From Flavobacteriales bacterium UBA6057 (lineage in GTDB: Bacteria > Bacteroidota > Bacteroidia > Flavobacteriales_G > Salibacteraceae): a stretch of DNA of 64,000 bases. This document shows positions 1 through 9,139 of the stretch, in pieces. Below the pieces are notes generated by a model. The model made no database searches, had not been told where the DNA came from, and saw only the letters and a program-made list of their open reading frames with translations. A program made the translations under genes and the position numbers. How positions within the stretch are numbered: the first letter of the stretch is position 1; each line of letters starts with the position of its first letter. Where the stretch lies: the NCBI GenBank assembly GCA_002428995.1, contig DIYJ01000014.1, positions 62,001 through 126,000 of the forward strand, read 5' to 3'.

Positions 1-3000
1 GCCACCAACGAACAGGGCGATCTGGCTATTGGTGGCTATTACTACACCAGCTTCAGCTTTGATGGGAATACCTATCCGAGCAATGGAAGTGCAGACATGC
101 TCTTTTTAGAAATTGATGCAGGATCTGCCGTAGACACCGTCACCAACCTGCCCGGAGGCACTTACAATCTCACCATGACCGATGCTTCAGGTTGCTCATC
201 GACAGAATCCGTCACGCTGAACTCGCTGAACAACCTTACCTCTTCGTTGACCAGCACGGGCAGCTACAACGGATTTGACATTTCATGTTTCTCGGCTGCG
301 GATGGAGGAATCAATGCCGCCATCGGAGGTGGCAACGGAACGGTTGGAATTCAATGGAACGGTCCGCAGGGCTTCTCCAGCACATCACAAAACCTCAGCG
401 CACTGGAGGCAGGAACTTACGCCTTGATGCTCTCCGACACCTTGGGCTGCGTTCTTGCAGATTCCATCGAACTCATGGAGCCTGATTCACTCACCATCGG
501 AATGCAGGCGGTGGACATCAGTTGCAACGGCCTCACGGATGGCCTGGTTACCACTGGCCCGTCAGGAGGAGCTACTCCTTACACGTACCTGTGGTCAAAT
601 GCAGCTACTACGAGCTCCATCACCAACCTTTCAGCTGGAAACTACAGCGGCACCGTCACCGATGCCAATGGCTGTGAAGCTTCTGATCAGGCAGTGATCA
701 TCGAGCCAGCTGTGTTGAGCATTGTGGCAAACCTGGATTCGAATGCCGGTTGCTTTGGTGAAGCATCCGGAGGAGCCACCGCGGTAGCCACGGGTGGAAC
801 ATCCCCTTATAGCTACGCCTGGTCGAATGGAGTGAACACCGCATCCAACCAAATGATCGTAGCGGGAACCTATACGGTGACCGTAACAGATGCCAGCGGA
901 TGTACCGATCAGGCGCAGGTGAGCCTTTCTCAGCCACCTTCCCTGGCCGTTGCCATGTCTGTTATTTCAAACGTGAATTGCTTTGGCGAAAGCACGGGAT
1001 CTGCCATCGCAGCTGGATCAGGTGGAGCTCAGCCTTACACTTACAGCTGGTCGAACGGCAGCTCGGGAGCCTTTGCAACAGCTCTGCCTGCTGGAACCCA
1101 AACCGTAACCATCACCGATGGAAACGGATGTACAGCCACAGACAACGACCTGATCACACAGCCAGCTGCTGCGGTTTCAGGCGTGCTCACCGTGGATTCC
1201 AATGCCGCGTGCTTTGGCGAAGGCAGTGGCGGAATGTCTGTAGTGGCTTCCGGAGGAGTTGCAGGTTATTCCTACCTCTGGTCCAACAACACCATTTCAG
1301 CCGCAAACTCAGGCCTGACAGCAAATCCTTACACGGTCACCATCACGGATGCCAACAGTTGCTCCACCGTTCTGTCGGGCACCATCACCGAACCCACCGA
1401 AGTTTCGATCACCTCAACCGTAGTGAATTCTATTTCCTGCTTCGGAGGTTCTAACGGGGCCATCTCTACTTCAGTAATCGGAGGTACAACTCCTTACAGC
1501 TTCTCATGGTCCACCGGATCGAGCTTTGCGGCCATTGCCGCTTTAGATGCCAGCACGTATACCGTGACAGTAACCGATGCGAATGGCTGTACAAAAACCT
1601 CGGTTACTCCTTTGAGCCAACCGACTCAGCTCATCGCTTCAGTGCAGGTAGACTCGAACGTTGCATGCTTCGGTGAAAACACGGGAGGTTTGACTGTTGC
1701 CGGAACAGGAGGAACATCTCCTTATTCTTACAACTGGTCTAACAGCGGCACCAATGCTTCCATTGCTGCCATTTCCTCAGGTAGCTACAGCGTTACCGTA
1801 ACGGATAACAATGGCTGCTCCACCCAGTCTTCAGGCAGTGTAACGCAGCCTGCTTCGGCACTCGCTCTGGTGATCACTGCAGACTCAAACGCAAGCTGTT
1901 TTGGTGAAGCCACCGGGGGCGCTTCGAGCACTACCATCGGAGGCACTGCGCCCTACAGCTATGATTGGTCCAACAACGTGACTCAGGCCAATAACCCTGG
2001 CATTGCTGAGGGCACCTACACGCTGACGGTGACGGACAACAATGGCTGTACTTCCAGCAGCTCGGTGACCATCACAGAGCCTACACAGTTGGTAGCTTCC
2101 ATTGCTTCCAACAGCCCGATCTCCTGTTTTGGAGCGGATGATGGTGCTTTGACCGTAGGAGCGACAGGAGGCACTGCATTGAACAACTACGCTTTCGCCT
2201 GGTCCAACGGACCTACGCAGGCTTCCATCTCTGCATTGGCTCCGGGTACTTACACGGTAACTGTGACCGATGACAATGGCTGCATGGATGTCGTTTCAGG
2301 AACCATGATCGAACCAGCAGCACTGCAGGTATCCACATCAGTGGACAGCAATGTGAGCTGCTTTGGATTGGGCAATGGCGGGGCAACGGCAAGCGGCAGC
2401 GGAGGAACCGGTGCTTACACCTACTCCTGGTCTAACAGCGGAACGACCGCATCGATTTCATCACTTGCACCCGGCACTTACACCGTCACCATGACGGATG
2501 CCAACAACTGCCCTTCGGTAACAGAGACAGTGAGCATCATTGAGCCGACCGCACTGGACGCGAGCATTGCTTCCAGCACAGATGTGAGCTGCAACAATGG
2601 AAGTGACGGAAGTGCCACCGCAACCGAAACCGGAGGTACATCTCCTTATGCTTACAGCTGGTCTTCGAGCGGAAACAGTGCGCTGGAATCAAACCTCAGC
2701 GCTGGAGTCTACACCGTTACCGTAACAGATGCCAACGGTTGTGAGGATACAGCCGAGGTCAACATTCAGGAGCCTACCGCCTTGATTGCTTCCATAGCAT
2801 CACTCACCGATATCACTTGCTTTGGTGATGACGATGGTTCCGCGTCTGTATCGGCATCGGGAGGTGTTTCACCTTATTCTTATGCCTGGACTTCAGGAGC
2901 TTCTGCTTCCATGGACGACAATATGATTCCGGGAGCATTCACCGTGATCATCACGGATGCCAACGGCTGCACCGTAGAAGTTGATTCGAGCATTGCAGAA

Positions 3001-3960
3001 CCTACACAGCTGATGCTGATGGTAGACAGCTCAAGCGAACCTCTCTGCAACGGAGACGCTACCGGATCTGCAGTAGTGATGGCTTCCGGAGGAACAGAGC
3101 CGTATGCCTACAGCTGGCCTTCTGGAACCACCGGAAACGCTGAAACCGGCCTGGCCGCAGGCACCGTATCAGCCCAGGTAACAGACGGCAACGGATGTGT
3201 AACCTCCACAGATGTAACATTGGGTGAGCCAGATGTCCTGGCACTTACGATCGCATCCACCGATGTGAACTGCGAAGGTGGAATGGATGGCGAGGCCACG
3301 GCTACCATTGCCGGAGGTATCACTCCTTACACCATCCAGTGGAACGATCCTGAAAACCAGACCACGCTGGTAGCTGACAGCCTTGAAGAAGGCACTTACA
3401 TTGCGGTTATCACGGATTCAAACGGCTGTTCTACCGAAGACTCCGTGACCATTGGCGCTTCGTTTGCAAATCCAGTGGTAGACCTTGGGGCGGACACGAT
3501 CGCAGGTTGTAAGGACACTACCATCGCATTGGATGCCGGCAATGGCGTTTCCTTCGATTGGTCAACCGGAGAAACATCGCAGACCATTCTGGTAGACACT
3601 TCAGGAATCGTGTCCGTAGATGTGACAGACGTCAACGGATGTGTTGGAAGCGATACCGTTCAGGTTGTGCTGGTGGGAGAATGCGTTGGTTTGACCGAGG
3701 CTTTCGCTGGAGTTTCTGTACGCTACTACCCGAACCCAACAGATGGCATTCTGAACCTGGAAATGATCGGTTTCAAGGGCAAGGAAGTGACCATCAACGT
3801 GATGAATGCCCGCGGGCAGGAGGTTTATTCGGAACAGTTCCAAAAGCTGCAGGGAGACTTCAGACGAGAACTGGATCTGCGCGACAAGGCCCAAGGCGTC
3901 TACTTCATTCAGTTGACGACCAACGGAGAATCACGCACCGATCGCGTATCAGTGCTCTAA
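1..3960 (+). CDS. SprB-repeat surface protein with type A T9SS sorting domain (5' end missing)
   Basis: The frame is open to the left edge, so the gene starts outside the window; 1319 residues are visible. The first ~40 residues look like the end of a beta-propeller (SBBP-type) repeat (GGYYYTSFSFDG). The frame then enters the second half of an SprB repeat with no first half. Fourteen full SprB-type repeats follow, each with Cys near its start (CFG or CNG), a GGTSPYSYxWSNG core, and GTYTVTVTDANGC near its end. One further Ig-like unit comes next, and then a type A sorting domain from about base 3715 (YYPNPTDG ... GVYFIQLTTNG). By family knowledge this is a cell-surface or secreted adhesin exported by T9SS, with the sorting domain removed on export. 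SprB itself acts in gliding adhesion, but these repeats are widespread, so gliding is not implied. A terminator follows the stop. Confidence 0.9.
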   Translation, partial: ATNEQGDLAIGGYYYTSFSFDGNTYPSNGSADMLFLEIDAGSAVDTVTNLPGGTYNLTMTDASGCSSTESVTLNSLNNLTSSLTSTGSYNGFDISCFSAADGGINAAIGGGNGTVGIQWNGPQGFSSTSQNLSALEAGTYALMLSDTLGCVLADSIELMEPDSLTIGMQAVDISCNGLTDGLVTTGPSGGATPYTYLWSNAATTSSITNLSAGNYSGTVTDANGCEASDQAVIIEPAVLSIVANLDSNAGCFGEASGGATAVATGGTSPYSYAWSNGVNTASNQMIVAGTYTVTVTDASGCTDQAQVSLSQPPSLAVAMSVISNVNCFGESTGSAIAAGSGGAQPYTYSWSNGSSGAFATALPAGTQTVTITDGNGCTATDNDLITQPAAAVSGVLTVDSNAACFGEGSGGMSVVASGGVAGYSYLWSNNTISAANSGLTANPYTVTITDANSCSTVLSGTITEPTEVSITSTVVNSISCFGGSNGAISTSVIGGTTPYSFSWSTGSSFAAIAALDASTYTVTVTDANGCTKTSVTPLSQPTQLIASVQVDSNVACFGENTGGLTVAGTGGTSPYSYNWSNSGTNASIAAISSGSYSVTVTDNNGCSTQSSGSVTQPASALALVITADSNASCFGEATGGASSTTIGGTAPYSYDWSNNVTQANNPGIAEGTYTLTVTDNNGCTSSSSVTITEPTQLVASIASNSPISCFGADDGALTVGATGGTALNNYAFAWSNGPTQASISALAPGTYTVTVTDDNGCMDVVSGTMIEPAALQVSTSVDSNVSCFGLGNGGATASGSGGTGAYTYSWSNSGTTASISSLAPGTYTVTMTDANNCPSVTETVSIIEPTALDASIASSTDVSCNNGSDGSATATETGGTSPYAYSWSSSGNSALESNLSAGVYTVTVTDANGCEDTAEVNIQEPTALIASIASLTDITCFGDDDGSASVSASGGVSPYSYAWTSGASASMDDNMIPGAFTVIITDANGCTVEVDSSIAEPTQLMLMVDSSSEPLCNGDATGSAVVMASGGTEPYAYSWPSGTTGNAETGLAAGTVSAQVTDGNGCVTSTDVTLGEPDVLALTIASTDVNCEGGMDGEATATIAGGITPYTIQWNDPENQTTLVADSLEEGTYIAVITDSNGCSTEDSVTIGASFANPVVDLGADTIAGCKDTTIALDAGNGVSFDWSTGETSQTILVDTSGIVSVDVTDVNGCVGSDTVQVVLVGECVGLTEAFAGVSVRYYPNPTDGILNLEMIGFKGKEVTINVMNARGQEVYSEQFQKLQGDFRRELDLRDKAQGVYFIQLTTNGESRTDRVSVL
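280..3450 (+). repeat. Array of 14 SprB-type protein repeats
   Basis: Fourteen tandem units of about 75-78 codons (near 228 bp). Each starts close to a Cys-Phe-Gly or Cys-Asn-Gly and ends with a TDxNGC motif followed by a linker such as EPT or QP. Units are clearly related as protein but well diverged in DNA, unlike the recent array near the right end of the window. Borders are approximate. Confidence 0.85.
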
Positions 3961-3973
3961 GCTCTTTTCGATT

Positions 3974-3990
3974 CTTAGATTAGATGATAA
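3974..3990 (+). repeat. Partial copy of octamer intergenic repeat
   Basis: Fourteen bases past the stop codon lies TTAGATTAGATGATAAG, which shares GATTAGATGAT with the 3' end of the fuller copies at 7141, 12746 and 31167. It abuts the terminator hairpin that follows. Short, so it could be chance. Confidence 0.4.
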
Positions 3991-4020
3991 GCCCCTTGAG
4001 CGATGCTCAGGGGGCTTTGT
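3989..4020 (+). terminator. Rho-independent terminator after the SprB-repeat gene
   Basis: An 11-bp stem (GCCCCTTGAGC, loop GAT, GCTCAGGGGGC, one G-U pair) is followed by TTTGTTGTTG. It sits 30 bases past the stop codon of the preceding gene. Confidence 0.75.
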
Positions 4021-4121
4021 TGTTGAAGCTGGCGCACTCCAGCCAAAGGGAGTTCATTTACCTCAAGCCTGCCCGCATCCACCATTGTTGCCTTAATTTG
4101 CCTCCTCCTCCAAAACACCAC

Positions 4122-4439
4122 ATGAGCGAACAATCATTCACAAACATTGGTGAGCACCTGAGCGAAGCAGAAGGCACCACCAGCGGCCAAATGTTTGGAA
4201 AGCCTTGCCTGAAGACTTCCAACAAAGCCTTTGCAGCCTTCTTCAAAGGTGAAATGGTTTTCAAGCTCGGTAAGCGGGAAGTAGACCTTCTCAAAGACAA
4301 GTACACCGGAGCTCAGAACTGGGACCCTTCCGGCAAGGGCCGCGCCATGAAAGACTGGCTGCAAGTGCCGGCAGCGTACGAAAGCGATTGGCAGAAACTG
4401 GCGCTTCAGGCTCTGAAGTATATGCGCGAAACGGCTTAA
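4122..4439 (+). CDS. TfoX N-terminal-domain-like protein
   Basis: A 105-residue protein. The frame extends upstream, but ATG 4122 is preferred because the upstream codons do not resemble the family and contain the preceding intergenic sequence. The MFGKPCLK ... AFAAFFKGEMVFKLG ... GRAMKDWLQVP pattern matches the stand-alone TfoX/Sxy N-terminal domain family. In Bacteroidota these small proteins have no proven role; the competence link comes from longer gammaproteobacterial TfoX. No signal peptide or membrane segment is seen, so it is probably cytoplasmic. The next gene starts 12 bases downstream, so the two may be co-transcribed. Confidence 0.75.
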   Translation: MSEQSFTNIGEHLSEAEGTTSGQMFGKPCLKTSNKAFAAFFKGEMVFKLGKREVDLLKDKYTGAQNWDPSGKGRAMKDWLQVPAAYESDWQKLALQALKYMRETA

Positions 4440-4451
4440 GCTTTTGCTCGG

Positions 4452-4805
4452 ATGGCCGAATTACTCTTCTCTTATGGTACCCTTCAGCTGGAGCAAGTCC
4501 AGATCGACTCGTTTGGAAGAACGCTGAAAGGCTCCAAAGACAAGCTGCATGGGTATGCGCTCAAAGAGGTGGAGATCAAAGATCCGGGTGTGGTGAAGTC
4601 CAGCGGAAAGGCTGTGCACCCGATTGCCTTTCCTTCGGATCAACATTCTGACTTTGTGAAGGGGACGGTGTTCGAGTTGACTGCGGATGAGCTGGCCCAG
4701 GCCGATGCTTACGAAGTGGATGATTACAAGCGCGTCAAAGCCGCACTTGCTTCAGGGCTTCATGCGTGGGTTTATGTGGCTGCAGATAGGCTACATTTGG
4801 GCTAA
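4452..4805 (+). CDS. Gamma-glutamylcyclotransferase (AIG2/GGCT) family protein
   Basis: A 117-residue protein of typical length for a single GGCT-fold domain. The substrate-binding loop YGTL is at residues 8-11, and the acidic residue expected to be catalytic is Glu88 in ADAYEVDDYKRV. Family members release 5-oxoproline from gamma-glutamyl peptides or amines; the substrate here cannot be read from sequence. Cytoplasmic, no signal peptide. It lies 12 bases after the TfoX-like gene, and its own 3' end may carry the promoter of the next gene. Confidence 0.85.
   Translation: MAELLFSYGTLQLEQVQIDSFGRTLKGSKDKLHGYALKEVEIKDPGVVKSSGKAVHPIAFPSDQHSDFVKGTVFELTADELAQADAYEVDDYKRVKAALASGLHAWVYVAADRLHLG
4792..4799 (+). 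promoter_or_regulatory. Possible -7 element for the downstream Tat-type gene
   Basis: TACATTTG fits the Bacteroidota -7 consensus TAnnTTTG and lies 36 bases before ATG 4836, inside the end of the preceding gene. The -33 box is poor (GTTTAT, spacing about 17). Confidence 0.3.
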
Positions 4806-4835
4806 GTCTGCTCATCAGGCAGATAGTTCGCCCTT

Positions 4836-6332
4836 ATGAGCAAACAATCGAGAAGAAGATTTCTGGCCACCGCCCTTCCGGGGGTTGTAATGATTGGCGC
4901 TGGCCTTGCCGAAGGTCGCAGAGTGTATTCTGAACGCACGGGCAGAAAAAAAGAAGCCGATTTCAACGCCAGCCTTCACAGCAAAAGCGCACCCGACATT
5001 GCGTCCATCTTTTCTGATTTTCAGTGCAGTTCCACACCGGTGTTGATGGAGCGCTACGTGAGCGGTGAACCCCGGCTCATAGGCCCGATCGCTGATGCGC
5101 AGCTCTATTCTGATTCCGCAGAGGTGGCTCGAAGTTTTGAGCGAATCAAAAACTACGCAGAAAAAGAGGCCGCAGAAACCACGGTGAACCCTCACAGAAT
5201 CCTCGCCCTACCCGCAGTGATTTCGCTTCAGGCGCTACCCATCCTCGAAGGAGAAAGCTGGGAATATGCCAATGAGTTGATCGCAGAAGCCTACCGATCG
5301 TCTCACCAGGAAATCCTTCAGATTCTCTCGCAGAACCTGGTTTCGGTGTTGAACTCAAGCAGTACGGCCTGGCGCTACTTCGAACTGTCGGATGGTGTGC
5401 TGGACAGCATCATTGGCCTGCATCAGGCCTTTAAGGCTGCACCGCTGCTCCACATGACTTCGAACTGCATGTCCATTCAGGCGCTCTACTATTACCAGCA
5501 GGCGCTGAAGTCTCGCCAGGAATCAGGCGAAATAGTGGATGCCGAGAAACAGCTCTATCGCATTGATCAATACTTCGGCCAGATCCTGAATTCAGATCCG
5601 CGCCTGTTCGACCTTCAGCAGCAGTGGATACAGACACTCTACAGCTTCAGCAAGAGACCTTCCAACTCCAAGGTCTTCAATGGTCTGCCTACGGAACTAC
5701 CGCCTCAGAGCAGCGAGGTGGTCATGGCTCGGTTCAACGATGAAATGCAGCACTATTTCCGGCACAATCCTCAGTTTGAGAAGCTGTGCATCACCAACAA
5801 CATCCTTGCCTTCTCCGCATCCTACGGTGCTGACCGTTCGGAGTATTCAAGCATGGACGTGACCCACCAGAAGATCTCAGACTTTCTGATCGGCTGCGGT
5901 GTTCGTTGCGATTTAGTAGCAGACATTGCCAACGAGCGACTGACTCACCATCCGGACATCCGAGACATCGTGATGGATATTTCCACACAACTGCCAGAGA
6001 AAGACACGCCACCCGACCGGGATAATCCATACTCCTCTGCCCCTTTCCGAAACCTGAAGGTGGAAGAGATTTACAGTTCATTCCTCCAGGAGCGTGCAGC
6101 ATATGAAGGCTACAGTTGGTCCAAGATCATTGCAGATGGACTGGTGAGCTCGGTGATCGGCTTTTTTACAACGCTACTGCTGGAGCAGCTGGGCAAGAGA
6201 GCAGGCGATGAAAAGGTGGAAGATGTGATTGAAAAGAAGGAAGCAGAAGAAATCCTCGAGAAAAATGTCTATTCCATGCGCGATCTTCCTCCGCTTTCGG
6301 AAGTTCTGAAAGATTTGCGAGAGAAGAAGTAG
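4836..6332 (+). CDS. Unrecognised exported protein with twin-arginine-like start and C-terminal membrane helix
   Basis: A 498-residue protein I do not recognise. It opens with SRRRFLATALPGVVMIGAGLA, a twin-arginine-like motif plus a hydrophobic stretch, suggesting Tat export or an N-terminal anchor (inference). The middle is mostly predicted helix, rich in Gln, Glu and Leu, without obvious catalytic motifs. A second hydrophobic segment near residues 430-450 (LVSSVIGFFTTLLLEQLG) is followed by a charged Lys/Glu-rich tail of about 50 residues that looks coiled-coil. With both hydrophobic segments the body would be periplasmic and the tail cytoplasmic. It stands alone on its strand between GGCT and the DinB-like gene, and the gap of 119 bases to the next gene gives no operon hint. 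Confidence 0.75.
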   Translation: MSKQSRRRFLATALPGVVMIGAGLAEGRRVYSERTGRKKEADFNASLHSKSAPDIASIFSDFQCSSTPVLMERYVSGEPRLIGPIADAQLYSDSAEVARSFERIKNYAEKEAAETTVNPHRILALPAVISLQALPILEGESWEYANELIAEAYRSSHQEILQILSQNLVSVLNSSSTAWRYFELSDGVLDSIIGLHQAFKAAPLLHMTSNCMSIQALYYYQQALKSRQESGEIVDAEKQLYRIDQYFGQILNSDPRLFDLQQQWIQTLYSFSKRPSNSKVFNGLPTELPPQSSEVVMARFNDEMQHYFRHNPQFEKLCITNNILAFSASYGADRSEYSSMDVTHQKISDFLIGCGVRCDLVADIANERLTHHPDIRDIVMDISTQLPEKDTPPDRDNPYSSAPFRNLKVEEIYSSFLQERAAYEGYSWSKIIADGLVSSVIGFFTTLLLEQLGKRAGDEKVEDVIEKKEAEEILEKNVYSMRDLPPLSEVLKDLREKK

Positions 6333-6451
6333 GCTGTTTATCTCCGTTATAAATCAGACGGAGGCGATTGCATGAAGTAATACCCAAAATCCTGCACCAG
6401 ACTTCCCGGTCTATGTAGAAAGCGCTTACTTAGATTCCCTAAACGACATTC

Positions 6452-7111
6452 ATGGGATCTCAGAAATCAAACATCAACCGCAGGAAATTCATCCGGCAAT
6501 CTTCGATGGTCACGCTCGGAGCAGGTGCTGCCATGGCCTTCCCAATGGCCGGAATGGCACAGTCAACTACAAGCGTGGATCAAATCAACATTGTTGGACC
6601 CAAAGAGGGTTTTACGCCACAGATCGGAACCCTCGTTTCGATGATGAACTGGATGCGCAGCACGATCCTGCATCCCGTGAGGGGCATGAGCAAAAAGGAC
6701 CTGGATTATTTGGTGGACGACAATGCCAATTCCATCGGAGCCATGCTTTGGCACCTGGCTGCCACCGAGCGGTTCTACCAAATCCACACTTTCGAAGGTC
6801 GGGACTGGGGCGACTGGGACGAAGCCGATACCAATGAATGGAGTGTAGCCTCTGGACTGGGTGATGATGCTCGAAAACAAATCAAGGGGAACAAACTGGA
6901 GTTCTACCTCGACAAGCTCGACACCGTTCGCGAAAACACGCTGAAAGAATTTGCCAAACGGGATGACGACTGGCTGATGGAGGTGGATGAGGACTGGTAT
7001 TGGGGGCCGACCAATAACTACTGCAAGTGGTTTCACGTTTGTGAACACGAGTCGAATCACAACGGTCAATTCAAATTCATAAAGAGTAGGCTGCCTTCAG
7101 GGAAGAAGTAG
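6452..7111 (+). CDS. DinB-family protein with Tat signal
   Basis: A 219-residue protein. Residues 9-37 are a classic Tat signal (NRRKFIRQS, then a hydrophobic run ending AGMAQ), so it is probably exported folded. The mature part is a DinB-like four-helix bundle. His101 (AMLWHLAATE) and the late HxxxH pair His199/His203 (CEHESNHNGQ) form the three-histidine metal site typical of the family. The family includes metal-dependent thiol transferases and many proteins of unknown role; 'DinB' does not imply DNA repair. An exported version is less usual. A copy of the octamer repeat begins 30 bases past the stop. Confidence 0.8.
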   Translation: MGSQKSNINRRKFIRQSSMVTLGAGAAMAFPMAGMAQSTTSVDQINIVGPKEGFTPQIGTLVSMMNWMRSTILHPVRGMSKKDLDYLVDDNANSIGAMLWHLAATERFYQIHTFEGRDWGDWDEADTNEWSVASGLGDDARKQIKGNKLEFYLDKLDTVRENTLKEFAKRDDDWLMEVDEDWYWGPTNNYCKWFHVCEHESNHNGQFKFIKSRLPSGKK

Positions 7112-7432
7112 TTATTGGAAATGGCTGTCGGTGTTTTTTGGATTAGATCATTAGAACATCAGATGATTAGATAATGCGGCACTGGTATGGGCAGGGAGAT
7201 AGCCTTAGGCAGCGATTTGTGCTTTTGTGATGGCGAGCAAGACAGAGTAGAAAGAAGCTCAACTCATTGAACTGCAGACTCTGGATGCGCCAGAGTAAAC
7301 ATCCGGACAATCATTTCAGGAAATCCTTTCCCTCATCAAACATTGCGGCTTTATTCCCTTATTCGCAACCTCAAACGTGCGCCAAACAACCTTGGTGATT
7401 CCCTACGTCAAAACCTTGGACCGTAAAAGCAT
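7112..7432. other. Intergenic gap of 321 bases
   Basis: Holds the octamer repeat copy at 7141-7176. Otherwise no convincing terminator, promoter of the TTTG/TAnnTTTG type, RNA gene or short coding frame was seen. Confidence 0.5.
7141..7176 (+). repeat. Octamer-based intergenic repeat, copy 1
   Basis: Thirty-six bases reading as four and a half 8-base units: GATTAGAT, CATTAGAA, CATCAGAT, GATTAGAT, AATG. It matches the copy at 31167 at 33 of 36 positions and the copy at 12746 (other strand) less closely. It lies 30 bases past the stop of the DinB-family gene. Confidence 0.7.
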
Positions 7433-9097
7433 ATGACCAATCATTCCCTGGCGGCAGTCCTTCTGTGGATGTGCAGCCTTTCCTTTTCCCTTGTTCTTCA
7501 AGCCCAGAAAACCCGCGAAGCGAAAATCGATTCCATGATGCAATCGCTTTGTCGCGAAGACGGTCCGGGCATCGCTATCTCCGTTGTCAAGGATAATTCC
7601 ATCATCTACCACACCGAGACAGGTTATGTAAACCTGGAATACAAGGTTCCCATCACGGATCATACGGTGTTTCATGTGGCCTCCATTTCCAAGCAGTTTA
7701 CAGTGTTTGCCACAATGTTGCTTCAGGAGGAAGGCAAGCTAAACCTGGATGATGACATCCGAACTTATCTGCCAGAGCTGAAGGATTTTCCGAAGATTAC
7801 CATCCGTCAACTCGCCAACCATACCAGCGGCTACAGAAACGCCCAGGAACTCATGAACATCATCGGGTTTGCCGATCATGACTTCATGAGTCACCGAAGA
7901 ATGGTAGAAATTCTATTGCAGCAAAAAGGCCTGAATTTCGAACCGGGAGAGCGGTTTCAGTACAACAATGCCGGCTTTATCCTGCTGGCAGAAATCATCG
8001 AAAGGGTTTCTGGGCAGTCGTTTACAGCATTTACACAGGAGCGCATCTTCACGCCTTTGGGAATGGCAAACAGCTTCTTCCTGGACGATCCTTTTAAATT
8101 GGTTCCAAACAAGGCCTACTCCTACCGGTGGGTCGGGGAGGAATACGAGAAGTTACCGCTCAACGTCAGTACGATTGGGGCCACAGGTTTGAACACCACG
8201 CCACACGACCTCAGCCTATGGGCCATGAATTTCAAGAAGCACACCATTGGTTCTGCGGACATCTTTCAGCAAATGAGGACACAAAGCACCTTGAACTTTG
8301 GTGCCAAAATATCCTACACCCTGGGCCAGGAGGTAAAGCAGTACAAAGGTCTCAACGCGGTGTTCCACGGAGGAGGCGATGCTGGATACCGAGCCTACCT
8401 GCTGCGCTTCCCTGAACAAGACTTTGCTCTGGTCATCATGGGCAACTTTGAAGAATTCAACCCGCTCGACATCGCCTTTCCCATAGCAGACCTCTACCTG
8501 GCAGAGCATCTGAAGGAAGAACCTGAAACCATTCCTGCATACACCACCAAAGAATTGAGAGCTTTTGAAGGCGACTACCAGGTATTCCCAGGACTGTATG
8601 TCACGCTTTTTGCCAAAGACGACACTCTCTTTTTCACTGGATACGGTGGTGAAGGCGGGCTGGCGCTACCCGTGGTTGGAGATCGCTCCTTCCTCTTTCC
8701 CCATCGGCCTCATTCTTACCTTGAGTTCAACCGAAAAGATGGTTTCCTGTGGCACTTCTCTGACTTTTGCTACCCCGCGCACAGAGTAGAGCTCGCTCCT
8801 CCAAGCCTCACCGCTGACGAACTGGATGAATACAGCGGTGAATACTACAGCGAGGAACTGGAAACGATCTACAGCTTCTCCGTAGTGGAAGGTGAACTGG
8901 TCGCTGCGCACGCCCTCAATTGGGACACACCCTTCCGCCCATTGGCCAAAGACACCTTCATCAGCGATAGCTGGTTTTTCAGCCGCATCGAAGCTGTGCG
9001 CAATGCAAAGGGAGAAATCACCGCCTTGAATATCTCCGGTCAAAATGCCAACGATATACGATTCGAGAAACGGACTCCAAGAGACCCTGGACCCTAA
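7433..9097 (+). CDS. Beta-lactamase/class C-type serine hydrolase, exported
   Basis: A 554-residue protein. Residues 1-25 are a signal peptide (LLWMCSLSFSLVLQAQ). The penicillin-binding/beta-lactamase fold follows with its three motifs: Ser84-x-x-Lys87 (SISK), Tyr177-x-Asn179 (YNN) and His312-Gly-Gly (HGG in place of KTG). The HxG third motif and the roughly 180-residue C-terminal extension of beta strands are typical of the broad AmpC/EstB/D-aminopeptidase-like group rather than of antibiotic-destroying enzymes. The substrate is unknown: peptides, esters or lactams are all possible. Probably periplasmic. It is 42 bases ahead of a lipoprotein gene, so co-transcription is plausible. Confidence 0.88.
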   Translation: MTNHSLAAVLLWMCSLSFSLVLQAQKTREAKIDSMMQSLCREDGPGIAISVVKDNSIIYHTETGYVNLEYKVPITDHTVFHVASISKQFTVFATMLLQEEGKLNLDDDIRTYLPELKDFPKITIRQLANHTSGYRNAQELMNIIGFADHDFMSHRRMVEILLQQKGLNFEPGERFQYNNAGFILLAEIIERVSGQSFTAFTQERIFTPLGMANSFFLDDPFKLVPNKAYSYRWVGEEYEKLPLNVSTIGATGLNTTPHDLSLWAMNFKKHTIGSADIFQQMRTQSTLNFGAKISYTLGQEVKQYKGLNAVFHGGGDAGYRAYLLRFPEQDFALVIMGNFEEFNPLDIAFPIADLYLAEHLKEEPETIPAYTTKELRAFEGDYQVFPGLYVTLFAKDDTLFFTGYGGEGGLALPVVGDRSFLFPHRPHSYLEFNRKDGFLWHFSDFCYPAHRVELAPPSLTADELDEYSGEYYSEELETIYSFSVVEGELVAAHALNWDTPFRPLAKDTFISDSWFFSRIEAVRNAKGEITALNISGQNANDIRFEKRTPRDPGP

Positions 9098-9139
9098 ACA
9101 AAGCTCCAACGATCTGAATCCTGTATTTTAACCCTCACA

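Noticed and set aside
7433..9097. Antibiotic-resistance beta-lactamase
   Set aside because: The third motif is HGG rather than KTG and the protein has a long C-terminal extension, as in the broader serine-hydrolase group; resistance is not supported.
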